DNA from: Acetomicrobium sp. UBA5826
Lineage (GTDB): Bacteria; Synergistota; Synergistia; Synergistales; Acetomicrobiaceae
Assembly (NCBI RefSeq): GCF_002433005.1
Contig: NZ_DJHF01000025.1
Location: 62,001 to 126,000, forward strand
DNA length: 64,000 bases
Direction: 5' to 3'
In this document: piece by piece, positions 8,844 through 16,259 of the stretch
Numbering within the stretch: position 1 is the first letter of the stretch
Layout: each line of letters starts with the position of its first letter
Position numbers and translations under genes: made by a program
The notes under the pieces: generated by a model
Database searches by the model: none
Told to the model about the DNA's origin: nothing
Seen by the model: the letters and a program-made list of their open reading frames with translations, nothing else

Positions 8844-9014
8844 ATGCCCATGGAGGTAGGACAAACAAGCAACATCTCCAGTGAAGCAGTAAAAGATGTG
8901 CAGGGTGTTGTTGCTGCGGCTATGTTGAAAAGGACCTTAAATTTGCAGCAGGCAATGTTGCAGGAGCTCTTTCAAAGTCTGGGCATTGGATCAAATTTGA
9001 ACATACAAGCCTGA
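8844..9014 (+). CDS. YjfB-like small putative motility protein (56 aa)
   Basis: A 56-residue ORF starts at ATG 8844 behind GGGGAGGTG. After a short N-terminus it forms one amphipathic helix rich in Gln, Leu and Met (VVAAAMLKRTLNLQQAMLQE, then LFQSLGIGSNLNIQA). This pattern (V-A-x-x-x-L-K-x-x-L-x-x-Q-x-x-x-x-x-x-L) matches the YjfB family of about 60 residues, annotated as putative motility proteins of unknown biochemical role. It stands alone between a divergent flavoprotein gene and a regulator and is followed by a GC-rich hairpin. No flagellar genes are nearby, so the motility label is a family name only. Confidence 0.6.
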   Translation: MPMEVGQTSNISSEAVKDVQGVVAAAMLKRTLNLQQAMLQELFQSLGIGSNLNIQA

Positions 9015-9023
9015 AGCCCCCCT

Positions 9024-9053
9024 CCGGGGCAGGAGCGGAACCTCCTGCCCCGG
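9024..9053 (+). terminator. GC-rich hairpin terminator after the YjfB-like gene
   Basis: CCGGGGCAGGAG pairs perfectly (12 bp) with CTCCTGCCCCGG around a 6-base loop. It lies ten bases after the small gene. The downstream sequence is ATATTATG rather than a T run, so it may be a weak terminator or a transcript stabiliser. Confidence 0.6.
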
Positions 9054-9125
9054 ATATTATGTGGTGTAAAATGACTATTACAATATACTTATGATATAAA
9101 GGCAAGTTAACTGGGAGTGAAGCTA

Positions 9126-9977
9126 ATGTCTGTAACAATGGCTGATGTAGCGAAAGAGGCAGGTGTTGACAAGGCAACTGTCAGCCGCGTGTTGCGAGGA
9201 GACCCCCGAATATCGTCAAAAACGAGGGAAAAGGTCTGGGAGGTCATAAAGCGTCTGGAATATAAACCTAATGCCTTGGCTAGAGGGCTATCGGAAAGAA
9301 AGTCAGGGTTAATAAGCGTAGTGGTTGAAGAGCAGCAATTTTCTGGATTAAATAGGTTTCTGAAAGGGATAAATCGCATCATGGCAACCGTGAATAAGGA
9401 GCCCATTATTTATGTAGCCGACGATTTTGAGGCGAGCTTTTTGCGGTCTCGTTTTGTAGCGCATAAAGTAGAAGGCATTATTTGGGTGGGGAGTCCTCCG
9501 CCGAATGTCGATTTTCCCTTGATAGCAGTAGGAGAGACGATAGATAAACATGTAAGCATTGTGCCCTATTGGGAGGACCTGGCTCAAATGATAATAAAAC
9601 TCGCTGACGGGCGTAGGATAGTATTTGCGGGAGATACCAAGCCTAATAGAACTCTAAAAGTAAAACTCGAAGGGTACAAGGGAAAGGGTAAAAATTCCCT
9701 TTGGGTATGCGACGGGACCTTGCCAAAGGGAATTGGGAGATTAATCAACTCCAATTGCGAAATAGATCAGGATTCAGGATTTAAAGAAGGATATTTTCGT
9801 AAAGGGGATATGTTGCTTTTGTTCAACGAAGAACGAGATTTCGCAAAAGCCATGGGTGGATATTGCATTCATTTCCCCTGTTTTGAGGTGGGCGTTTTGG
9901 CAGCAAAGCTTTTAGTCAACATATTGAGACATCGCGATGTCCCTTTTAAAAATTTGGTGAGATTTTCCATTGAATGA
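9126..9977 (+). CDS. LacI-family transcriptional regulator
   Basis: This 283-residue DNA-binding protein has the N-terminal LacI-type helix-turn-helix MADVAKEAGVDKATVSRVLRG and hinge YKPNALARGLSERKSG, about residues 4-62. A ligand-binding domain follows, ending FEVGVLAAKLLVNILRH. The effector domain is about 40-50 residues shorter than usual for LacI proteins. ATG 9126 is chosen because GGGAG at 9113-9117 gives eight-base spacing; GTG 9117 overlaps that site. It lies 51 bases upstream of an iron/cobalamin-type ABC permease and ATPase on the same strand, so it probably controls those genes. LacI proteins usually sense sugars or nucleosides, so the pairing is unusual. Confidence 0.82.
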   Translation: MSVTMADVAKEAGVDKATVSRVLRGDPRISSKTREKVWEVIKRLEYKPNALARGLSERKSGLISVVVEEQQFSGLNRFLKGINRIMATVNKEPIIYVADDFEASFLRSRFVAHKVEGIIWVGSPPPNVDFPLIAVGETIDKHVSIVPYWEDLAQMIIKLADGRRIVFAGDTKPNRTLKVKLEGYKGKGKNSLWVCDGTLPKGIGRLINSNCEIDQDSGFKEGYFRKGDMLLLFNEERDFAKAMGGYCIHFPCFEVGVLAAKLLVNILRHRDVPFKNLVRFSIE

Positions 9978-10028
9978 TAATTTTGATGATGGCTTTTTTA
10001 AGCTGAAGGATTGAGAAAGGGGAACCCG

Positions 10029-11012
10029 GTGAAAAAAAAGAGCTATTTTGCCTTTGTAGTTGTCTCAAGTCTTGTTGTCCTTTTGACTATGTGCCTTTCT
10101 CTCGTGATTGGTGAGGTGCATGTTCCATTAAAGGATGTTGTTTCAATAGTTTTTTCCTATCTCACGTCCTCACAAGCAAGAGATTCGGGGGACGTTTTTA
10201 ATGCGATTGTCCTTTATGTAAGGCTTCCTAGAACAATAATAGCTTTCTTGATTGGTTCGATCCTTGGGGCTTCGGGTGTGGTTTATCAAGGCCTCCTTCT
10301 TAATCCCTTGGCCGAAAGCTATACCTTGGGTGTTGCCTCTGGAGCTGCATTGGGTGCAACTCTTGCAATTGCCTTTAACTTGCTATCGATAAGGCTCTTT
10401 GCTTTTTTGGGGGGCATTTTGACTCTTTCCGGAGTATGGGCATTGAGCAGCAGATCACGCTCGATCGATCCAACCAGGCTTATTCTGTCGGGAGTCATAG
10501 TAAGCAGCATTCTTCAGGCTTTCATGATGTTGCTTCAAACTTTATTTCCTGAAAAGCTGGGTGCTTTTTTCTTTTGGATCATGGGCAGTTTTAACTCTGC
10601 CAGCTGGAGATGGCTTCCCGGGTGTTTAATAGCTTCAGGCTTGGCCTTATTGTTTTTGCTGCTGCATAGAGAGTTAGATCTCATATCCCTGGGGGAGGGA
10701 AAGGCCGAAACTTTGGGGATGAACACACATCGTACGAGATGGATCTTACTTTGCATCGTTTCTTTTATAACCTCAATTGCTGTCTCCTATAGCGGTGTGA
10801 TTGGTTTCATAGGGTTGATAGTCCCGCATTTATTTAGAATGATAGTTGGACATTCTCATATTCGGCTTATTTTTGCCTCTTGGATGGGCGGCGGCCTTAT
10901 ATTGTTATGGTCGGACATTGCGGCACGTGCATTGGGTTCGTTGCCTGTGGGAGTGCTGACGGTCCTTGTGGGAGGCCCCGTTTTCTGTTTTCTTCTGTGG
11001 AAGTCGTCTTGA
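10029..11012 (+). CDS. FecCD/BtuC-type ABC transporter permease
   Basis: This polytopic membrane protein of 327 residues contains the FecCD family landmarks: RLPRTIIAFLIGSILGASGVVYQGLLLNPLAE near the N-terminus, GVASGAALGA, LILSGVIVSSILQA, and the C-terminal GVIGFIGLIVPHLFRMIVGHSH coupling region. About ten membrane segments are expected. The family imports ferric siderophores, haem or cobalamin. GTG 10029 follows AAAGGGGAA at good spacing; TTG 10011 is possible but lies before that site. The ATPase gene follows after 20 bases. No binding-protein gene is adjacent, so specificity is open. The nearby feoAB operon makes iron chelates a reasonable guess. Confidence 0.85.
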   Translation: MKKKSYFAFVVVSSLVVLLTMCLSLVIGEVHVPLKDVVSIVFSYLTSSQARDSGDVFNAIVLYVRLPRTIIAFLIGSILGASGVVYQGLLLNPLAESYTLGVASGAALGATLAIAFNLLSIRLFAFLGGILTLSGVWALSSRSRSIDPTRLILSGVIVSSILQAFMMLLQTLFPEKLGAFFFWIMGSFNSASWRWLPGCLIASGLALLFLLLHRELDLISLGEGKAETLGMNTHRTRWILLCIVSFITSIAVSYSGVIGFIGLIVPHLFRMIVGHSHIRLIFASWMGGGLILLWSDIAARALGSLPVGVLTVLVGGPVFCFLLWKSS

Positions 11013-11032
11013 TTTAGAGGTGGTGTTTACTG

Positions 11033-11818
11033 TTGGATAAAATAGATTCAGAATGCCCGGCAGAGGCGTTAAACGCCCAAGGCGTTTCAGCTTTTTATGG
11101 AGACAGGCAGGTTTTGCGCGATATATCGCTTACTGTGCATAAGGATGAGCTTGTTGCAGTGCTCGGGCCTAATGGCAGCGGAAAAAGCACGATGTTAAAG
11201 GCTTTTGTCAAGTTGGTAGATATGAAGGGAAGCGTAAATATCTTAAACCGTTCCGTAGAAAAGTTATCCCGCAGAGAGTTAGCCAGGATGGTATCTTATA
11301 TGCCTCAGAAGGGACACATGGCAATGCCCTTTAAAGTTTTGGATGTAGTCTTGTTGGGGCGTTATCCCTGGGTTTCCTTCTTGGGCAACTACGGAACCTT
11401 TGATGTAAAATTGGCATTGCGTTATCTTCGGGAAGTTGAAATGAAGGGCTTTGAAGAAAGATTAATTACATCCCTCTCGGGCGGAGAACTGCAAAGGGTA
11501 TTGCTTGCTCAATGTCTTGCTCAAGACACAGCTTTGCTGCTGTTAGATGAACCAACGAGTGCTCTCGATCCGAAACATTCGGTAGCTGTTATGAGAGTCT
11601 TGAGGGCTTATGTCAACGCGGGCCGAGCGGCCCTTTGCGTCATGCACGATGTCAATCTAGCGCTTCGTTTTGCGGACAGGATAGCTTTGATGAAAGATGG
11701 ATCAGTTTATAATATCTGTGACGCGAAAGATGTCGATGCAGATATGCTGAGCGAGGTATTTGACGTTTCCTGGTACGTAAAACATTGGGATGGCGGGTTG
11801 ATCGCCATACCCCTTTGA
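11033..11818 (+). CDS. FecE/BtuD-type ABC transporter ATP-binding protein
   Basis: This 261-residue cytoplasmic ATPase has Walker A LGPNGSGKSTML (about residues 44-55), Q-loop YMPQKG, signature SLSGGELQRVLLAQCLAQ, Walker B LLLLDEPTSALDPKH and H-loop MHDVNLAL. These features, together with the family-specific LGRYPWVSFLG segment, mark the iron-siderophore/B12 group. It begins at TTG 11033 behind AGAGGTGG and is translated with the permease upstream. The pair should energise uptake of a metal chelate using a binding protein encoded elsewhere. Confidence 0.87.
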   Translation: MDKIDSECPAEALNAQGVSAFYGDRQVLRDISLTVHKDELVAVLGPNGSGKSTMLKAFVKLVDMKGSVNILNRSVEKLSRRELARMVSYMPQKGHMAMPFKVLDVVLLGRYPWVSFLGNYGTFDVKLALRYLREVEMKGFEERLITSLSGGELQRVLLAQCLAQDTALLLLDEPTSALDPKHSVAVMRVLRAYVNAGRAALCVMHDVNLALRFADRIALMKDGSVYNICDAKDVDADMLSEVFDVSWYVKHWDGGLIAIPL

Positions 11819-11830
11819 AGTAACCTCGAC

Positions 11831-13747
11831 CTATGTAATCATGAGAGAAAAAAGGGAGTTTAAAGTGATCCCCACTAATATGGCAATGGAAATCATGATA
11901 ATTATGCTTTGTAGCAGCCTTTTTGCCCCCAATTCCTTGAAGAGCACAACGAACGTAGCGATGCAAGGAAAGGTCATGGCAAGCACAACAGTTGCTACGA
12001 TAAGCTGTTGGGGAGTAAGTCCAAGAGGCAATAGCAGGCCTACGGCCACATCTTTTCTCAAGAAACCAAGCAATATCGCGCCAATTGCTTCCGGGGGTAA
12101 CCCAAGAAGATACACGGCAGGCTTTAAGAAATTAGATATCAAGGGAAGTATTCCGCTGGAATAAACAAGATTTGCTATCAGTATCCCTATAAGTACCAGG
12201 GGAGTTGCCTCCAATAAAAACCCCGATATGCGAAACCAAAGTTTCAGGCCTAGATCTCGAAACGAAGGCAGTCTGTAAGGCGGAATTTCAACAATTAGCT
12301 CGGGGCTTTGACCCGATAAAATTTTATTAAGAACATATCCAAGAATCAGCCATACGAGAAAAAGGGAAGCATATATAACCACGACATACCTCATGCCGAA
12401 CGAACCAATCGCACCAAATATCATTGCTTGAAGGCCGGCACAGGGCACGGCAACAGATATCAAGGTAGCAGCAATAAACCTTTCCCGTTCCGATTCCAAT
12501 ACCCTTGTTGCCAGAATTCCTGGGACATTACAACCTAGACCCAAAAGGGTGGGCACTATTGCAAATCCGTGAAGGCCTATCCTGTGCAGCAGCGCGTCAA
12601 AAAGCACGGCCAAGCGTGGCAGGTAGCCAATATCTTCAAGCAAAGATAAAATTAAATAAAATGAGATTATATAGGGGAATACCATAGCAAATTCCACATA
12701 TAATCCAGTCGACAGAATTCCAAAGCTCTGTTCCCAGTCCAAGTTTCCGTCAATGAGGTGCCCGATGAGTATGTCGTGGAGAAATCCCGAGCCACCCAAC
12801 AGGTTAGACAAAGAAGCAAGAAGTGGACCCCAAAATCTGTCGAATAGAGGGTCAAAGACGTAATCAATCAACCCCTCGCCAATAGTTCTTATTGCGTAAA
12901 AGCTCAATCCTATGACCAATAGGCTCAATATCAGACCTGATACGGGATGAACGCTTATATCCTCAAGGCGATCGCGAAAAGTGTGGTGTCTGTGTGTTAC
13001 CTGCTGGGATCGCATAATTATATCGCCTATCAATAGCCATCGCTCGTCTTTGCCCATGGGAAGTATGAAGGAGGGGCGCGCCTTTGCGAGGGCGGCTTTG
13101 AGTGCAGATATACCTTCTCCGGTAACGGCAACAGTCGACACAACGGGGATGCCTAGCTCTCTTTCCAGCGTTTGCAAATCTATGTGTATGCCCTTGTGTC
13201 TGGCTTCATCAACCATATTTAAGACCAATACTGAAGGGTAACCTTTTTCAAGCACCTGAAGTGCCAAATAGAGGTTTCTCTCCAGAGCAGTTGCATCCGC
13301 AATTATTACAACTATATCTCCACCTTCGTCTAAGATGCGACGGGCAACTTCCTCTGCTTCGTTAGTTGGATCCAACGTGTAAGCGCCCGGCACATCTATG
13401 AGCTTGTACGTTTCTCCGTCGATTGAAACGGATCCTTCAAGAAAACCTACGGTAGTCCCGGGGTAATTGGAGGAAATAGCATGTAATCCCGTCAATCGGG
13501 AAAATATAGCGCTCTTGCCGACGTTTGGGTTTCCCATTAAAAGGACTTTTTTAATTTTTTGGCCGCTCTTCGTCGTTTTTGATACGTCTTTATTGCCATT
13601 ATGGCTGCAACGAAAAGACAGGGGACACTCGCTGCAATGTATCCCCATACCGCAACCTGTATTGCTTTCGAAGTCATCTAGGTTGACATTGTTTCGATCA
13701 TCGGTTTTTCGTTTTTTTAATATGTCGAAAAGCCCGTGGCAGGACAT
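11831..13747 (-). CDS. feoB: Ferrous iron transporter B
   Basis: This 638-residue inner-membrane Fe(II) permease has an N-terminal G-domain with G1 GNPNVGKS (about residues 72-79), G2-region PGTTVGFLEG, G3 DVPGAY, and G4 NMVDEA. The Gate-type membrane domain carries GLGCNVPGILATR. ATG 13747 has GAGGGG nine bases upstream; ATG 13753 overlaps the feoA stop (TAATG) and is equally conceivable. Unusually, about 70 residues precede the G1 motif, including five cysteines (positions 3, 32, 38, 41, 47) spaced C-x5-C-x2-C-x5-C in the main cluster. Most FeoB proteins start within a few residues of the G-domain. It is co-transcribed with feoA. Confidence 0.93.
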   Translation of the reverse strand: MSCHGLFDILKKRKTDDRNNVNLDDFESNTGCGMGIHCSECPLSFRCSHNGNKDVSKTTKSGQKIKKVLLMGNPNVGKSAIFSRLTGLHAISSNYPGTTVGFLEGSVSIDGETYKLIDVPGAYTLDPTNEAEEVARRILDEGGDIVVIIADATALERNLYLALQVLEKGYPSVLVLNMVDEARHKGIHIDLQTLERELGIPVVSTVAVTGEGISALKAALAKARPSFILPMGKDERWLLIGDIIMRSQQVTHRHHTFRDRLEDISVHPVSGLILSLLVIGLSFYAIRTIGEGLIDYVFDPLFDRFWGPLLASLSNLLGGSGFLHDILIGHLIDGNLDWEQSFGILSTGLYVEFAMVFPYIISFYLILSLLEDIGYLPRLAVLFDALLHRIGLHGFAIVPTLLGLGCNVPGILATRVLESERERFIAATLISVAVPCAGLQAMIFGAIGSFGMRYVVVIYASLFLVWLILGYVLNKILSGQSPELIVEIPPYRLPSFRDLGLKLWFRISGFLLEATPLVLIGILIANLVYSSGILPLISNFLKPAVYLLGLPPEAIGAILLGFLRKDVAVGLLLPLGLTPQQLIVATVVLAMTFPCIATFVVLFKELGAKRLLQSIIIMISIAILVGITLNSLFSLMIT

Positions 13748-13752
13748 GAGCA

Positions 13753-14028
13753 TTACCCCTCTAGAGATTCGTTTTCCACAAGTTTTACCGTAACTCGTGA
13801 GGCTGCCATATAACCTATCGCTGCCTGTCTTCCGTCGATTTCGATCGTCACCGGTCCGCAAAAAGGCATTCCATAAAGTTTTTTTATCTTTTTGCCAGGC
13901 CTAAGGCCCAGCGCCTCAAGTCTTTTTCCACACTGGCCCGGTGGCAAAGATGCTATCTCTGCATATTTACCGTTAGGCAATAGGATAAGAGACATGCTCT
14001 CTTGATCATCACATTTTCTCGCTAACAT
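13753..14028 (-). CDS. feoA: Ferrous iron transport protein A
   Basis: This small SH3-like cytoplasmic protein of 91 residues carries the FeoA core: LPPGQCGKRLEALGLRPGKKIKKL, PFCGPVTIEIDGRQAAIG and MAASRVTV. FeoA supports FeoB activity at the inner membrane. ATG 14028 follows AAGGAAG at slightly long spacing; the longer frame to 14061 has no ribosome site. The stop overlaps a possible feoB start, so the two are translationally coupled. A DtxR-like operator lies upstream. Confidence 0.9.
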   Translation of the reverse strand: MLARKCDDQESMSLILLPNGKYAEIASLPPGQCGKRLEALGLRPGKKIKKLYGMPFCGPVTIEIDGRQAAIGYMAASRVTVKLVENESLEG

Positions 14029-14098
14029 GTTATTAAAACTTCCTTTCCAAATATATTGCACACGCTGTTGACCAATAAAAGATCAAAGAACATTCGAA

Positions 14099-14117
14099 AA
14101 AAGTTAGCCTAGCCAAA
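14099..14117 (-). promoter_or_regulatory. DtxR/IdeR-like iron box upstream of feoAB
   Basis: On the minus strand the 19-mer TTTGGCTAGGCTAACTTTT agrees with the known DtxR/IdeR consensus TWAGGTTAGSCTAACCTWA at 15 of 19 positions, including the whole central TAGGCTAAC block. It lies directly downstream of a candidate -10 (14118-14123), where a bound repressor would block transcription start. Regulation by iron through a DtxR-type protein is inferred. Confidence 0.55.
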
Positions 14118-14144
14118 TTTATATCTTAAAACAAAAGTTGTCAA
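14118..14144 (-). promoter_or_regulatory. Candidate promoter of feoAB
   Basis: On the minus strand a perfect TTGACA (14139-14144) is followed after 15 bases by TATAAA (14118-14123). The spacer is short; reading the -10 one base downstream as ATAAAT gives 16. The iron-box-like palindrome follows at once. Confidence 0.45.
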
Positions 14145-14173
14145 GCTCGATTGATACAGGCTTATCAAAGGTC

Positions 14174-15673
14174 TTAGAAGATGGGTCTTATTGTAATCTC
14201 CTTGTCTTCAGGGAATTTTATCTCGTATCTCACTTTTATGGTTCCCGTCTCTTTCTGTTTTAATCTCAATTTCCAGGTGTAAATACCCTTTTCAGTTGTC
14301 TCCGTTGGCTCCGGTTCGATACTTATATTTGAAACTTTGATATCTTGATGGGAACTTACGGGAATTCTATCTACGATTGTAATATAACTCTCTTGGGAAA
14401 GTCCGTTTACTACAGTGATGTCATAGCCATCCAGAAGAGTGCCTTTTGTCCACTTTTCACCGGTTTTTGGTATAAGGTCTACTTTGGTTGCTCTGACCAA
14501 TGGAGATTTACCGAGGGAAAACCTCAAATTTTCGCCCGCACTTGTATTGTCTATTAAGCTTGTTCCCGTAGGGGTATTGTCGATAGAAAGATGGACTTCT
14601 CCTCTGGCAAGAGATTTTTCAATTGGTTTAGTTTGTACGATAATCCATGCTTCAGGATCTATTTGAGGTAAGCAACGTATTTCTGTTTCCGTCTTTTCGC
14701 TGTACTTTTCTAGGGGGAGTAATGCTAATTTTCCAGTACCGGCAATAGTAGAATTCACGGTATAAACTATACCCGGAAGAACTTCGGCTCTTGTTTCTGC
14801 CTTTTGCTCGAAACTGGCGGTATCTCGCGAAAGCGCTTTAAGGGTAATCGGTTCTCTGAACTCCACTACCAAAGGCGGAAGTTCGGGCATGCCGATCTCG
14901 TCCTTGGCGGTATGGGTGTAAAGAGATATTTTCCCATTCCAAGGAATTCCCGTTTTTTGATAAATTTCAGCCTTGACATCCAGCGTCAATTCTCCTCCTT
15001 TAGTGTCGTAATTAGCATAGTAAACTGGGCGCCATCGCGCTTCGTGGCTGAAGGCCTTAAGGAGGATTGCGCCCTTTCCGGTCGATGAAATCGCAACCCT
15101 GGCTGCAAAATCATCGGTAGGACGAAGGGCATTCCATTGGTCCTGTAAATATTTCAAGTTGCTTTTTTGGGCTTCCAGTTTTAGCTCCAAATCGAATATG
15201 CTTTGTTCAGTTGCGAACCTTTCTTTTTGCAATTCCGAGATTATCTCTTTAGCCTTACGCGGATCGGAGGGAAGTGGAATGTTTTCAAACATCTTGGAAG
15301 ATTGTTTGAGGGCATTTAACTGGGAAGCCGTTTCGGCCACTTTCGATTGCAATGAGTTAATTTGTTTTTTCAACTCCCCAAGTTCGGATGGGATCCAATC
15401 TCCCAGATATTCTTTGTCTATTTCCAGTTTCGTTATATTTACGCCAGAATCCGAATATATCGATATACTGTTAGGGTCTATTGTTGGAGGGAGTATAATG
15501 GTTGCTTCGCCTGAAGGCATTTCAAAGTAAAGCAGGGCTCCTTCGGGAAATATTTCTACTTTAGATGGTGATAGCATGTTAAAATCGCCTTCTGCAGCCA
15601 AAGACGAGTGTGCGCCCATCAATGCCGTTAAAACCACCGCAAATAAGTATAGACCCAGACGTATTTTCCCCAT
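14174..15673 (-). CDS. DUF4139 domain-containing exported protein
   Basis: This 499-residue protein has a signal peptide (residues 1-26, ending SLAAEG). An N-terminal DUF4140-like strand region (VEIFPEGALLYFEMPSGEATIILP) is followed by a coiled coil around residues 95-190. The long beta-rich DUF4139 region then contains SHEARWRPVYYANYD, AEIYQKTGIPWNGKISLYT and a C-terminal TIVDRIPVS...YTWKLRLKQKETGTIKVRYEIKFP. Proteins of this family are secreted or periplasmic and have no established enzymatic role; some are called mucoidy-inhibitor-like. It is transcribed alone, divergent from the Nudix gene and 145 bases downstream of the feoA start. Confidence 0.75.
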   Translation of the reverse strand: MGKIRLGLYLFAVVLTALMGAHSSLAAEGDFNMLSPSKVEIFPEGALLYFEMPSGEATIILPPTIDPNSISIYSDSGVNITKLEIDKEYLGDWIPSELGELKKQINSLQSKVAETASQLNALKQSSKMFENIPLPSDPRKAKEIISELQKERFATEQSIFDLELKLEAQKSNLKYLQDQWNALRPTDDFAARVAISSTGKGAILLKAFSHEARWRPVYYANYDTKGGELTLDVKAEIYQKTGIPWNGKISLYTHTAKDEIGMPELPPLVVEFREPITLKALSRDTASFEQKAETRAEVLPGIVYTVNSTIAGTGKLALLPLEKYSEKTETEIRCLPQIDPEAWIIVQTKPIEKSLARGEVHLSIDNTPTGTSLIDNTSAGENLRFSLGKSPLVRATKVDLIPKTGEKWTKGTLLDGYDITVVNGLSQESYITIVDRIPVSSHQDIKVSNISIEPEPTETTEKGIYTWKLRLKQKETGTIKVRYEIKFPEDKEITIRPIF

Positions 15674-15779
15674 TTTTACATCTCCCTTGCTTTTTCTTAA
15701 AATTTCGTGTTCTTACGAGACTATATTAGAATAAAATGAAAAAATAAGATAGCTCTAGGATCCGAGGAGGCGTTGAAAG

Positions 15780-16208
15780 ATGAGAATCAAAACCATCAGT
15801 GCAGGTGCTGTGATCTTTTATTGGGAGAATGACAGGCCTGTTTATTTGCTTCTCAGGGCTTATAGAAATTGGGATTTTCCAAAGGGCGAGATAAAACAGG
15901 AGGAACATCCCTTGGAAACCGCTAAGCGCGAGGTTGCAGAGGAGACTGGTTTGACCGATGTGATATTTTATGACGATGTTATTGAAACGCCTCCCTATGG
16001 CAAGGGAAAGGTTGCCATGTTTTATATTGCAGAAGCCAAAACAAAGGACATATTTCTTCCAATATCTCCAGATCTGGGGCGTCCCGAACATCATGAGTGG
16101 AAATGGTTGCCCTATGATGATGCGATAGCTCTTTTGAACGAAAGACTAAAAGCGATTCTTGAATGGGCTCACCAAAAAATTTTAAAAGAGAGGATGCCCA
16201 ATTCTTGA
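15780..16208 (+). CDS. Nudix hydrolase (Ap4A-type)
   Basis: This 142-residue enzyme has a complete Nudix box, G-x5-E-x7-R-E-V-A-E-E-T-G-L, spanning GEIKQEEHPLETAK through REVAEETGL (residues about 39-61). This binds Mg2+ and cleaves nucleoside diphosphates linked to another moiety. The preceding RAYRNWDFPKG and the later HHEWKWLPYDDAIALL resemble bacterial diadenosine-tetraphosphate hydrolases. It starts at ATG 15780 behind CGAGGAGG. Neighbours give no clue to the substrate. Confidence 0.85.
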   Translation: MRIKTISAGAVIFYWENDRPVYLLLRAYRNWDFPKGEIKQEEHPLETAKREVAEETGLTDVIFYDDVIETPPYGKGKVAMFYIAEAKTKDIFLPISPDLGRPEHHEWKWLPYDDAIALLNERLKAILEWAHQKILKERMPNS

Positions 16209-16259
16209 ACATCCTCTAAGGTCGCTTCAGCTGCATATATTTCTGATCCTGCAGGCCGA

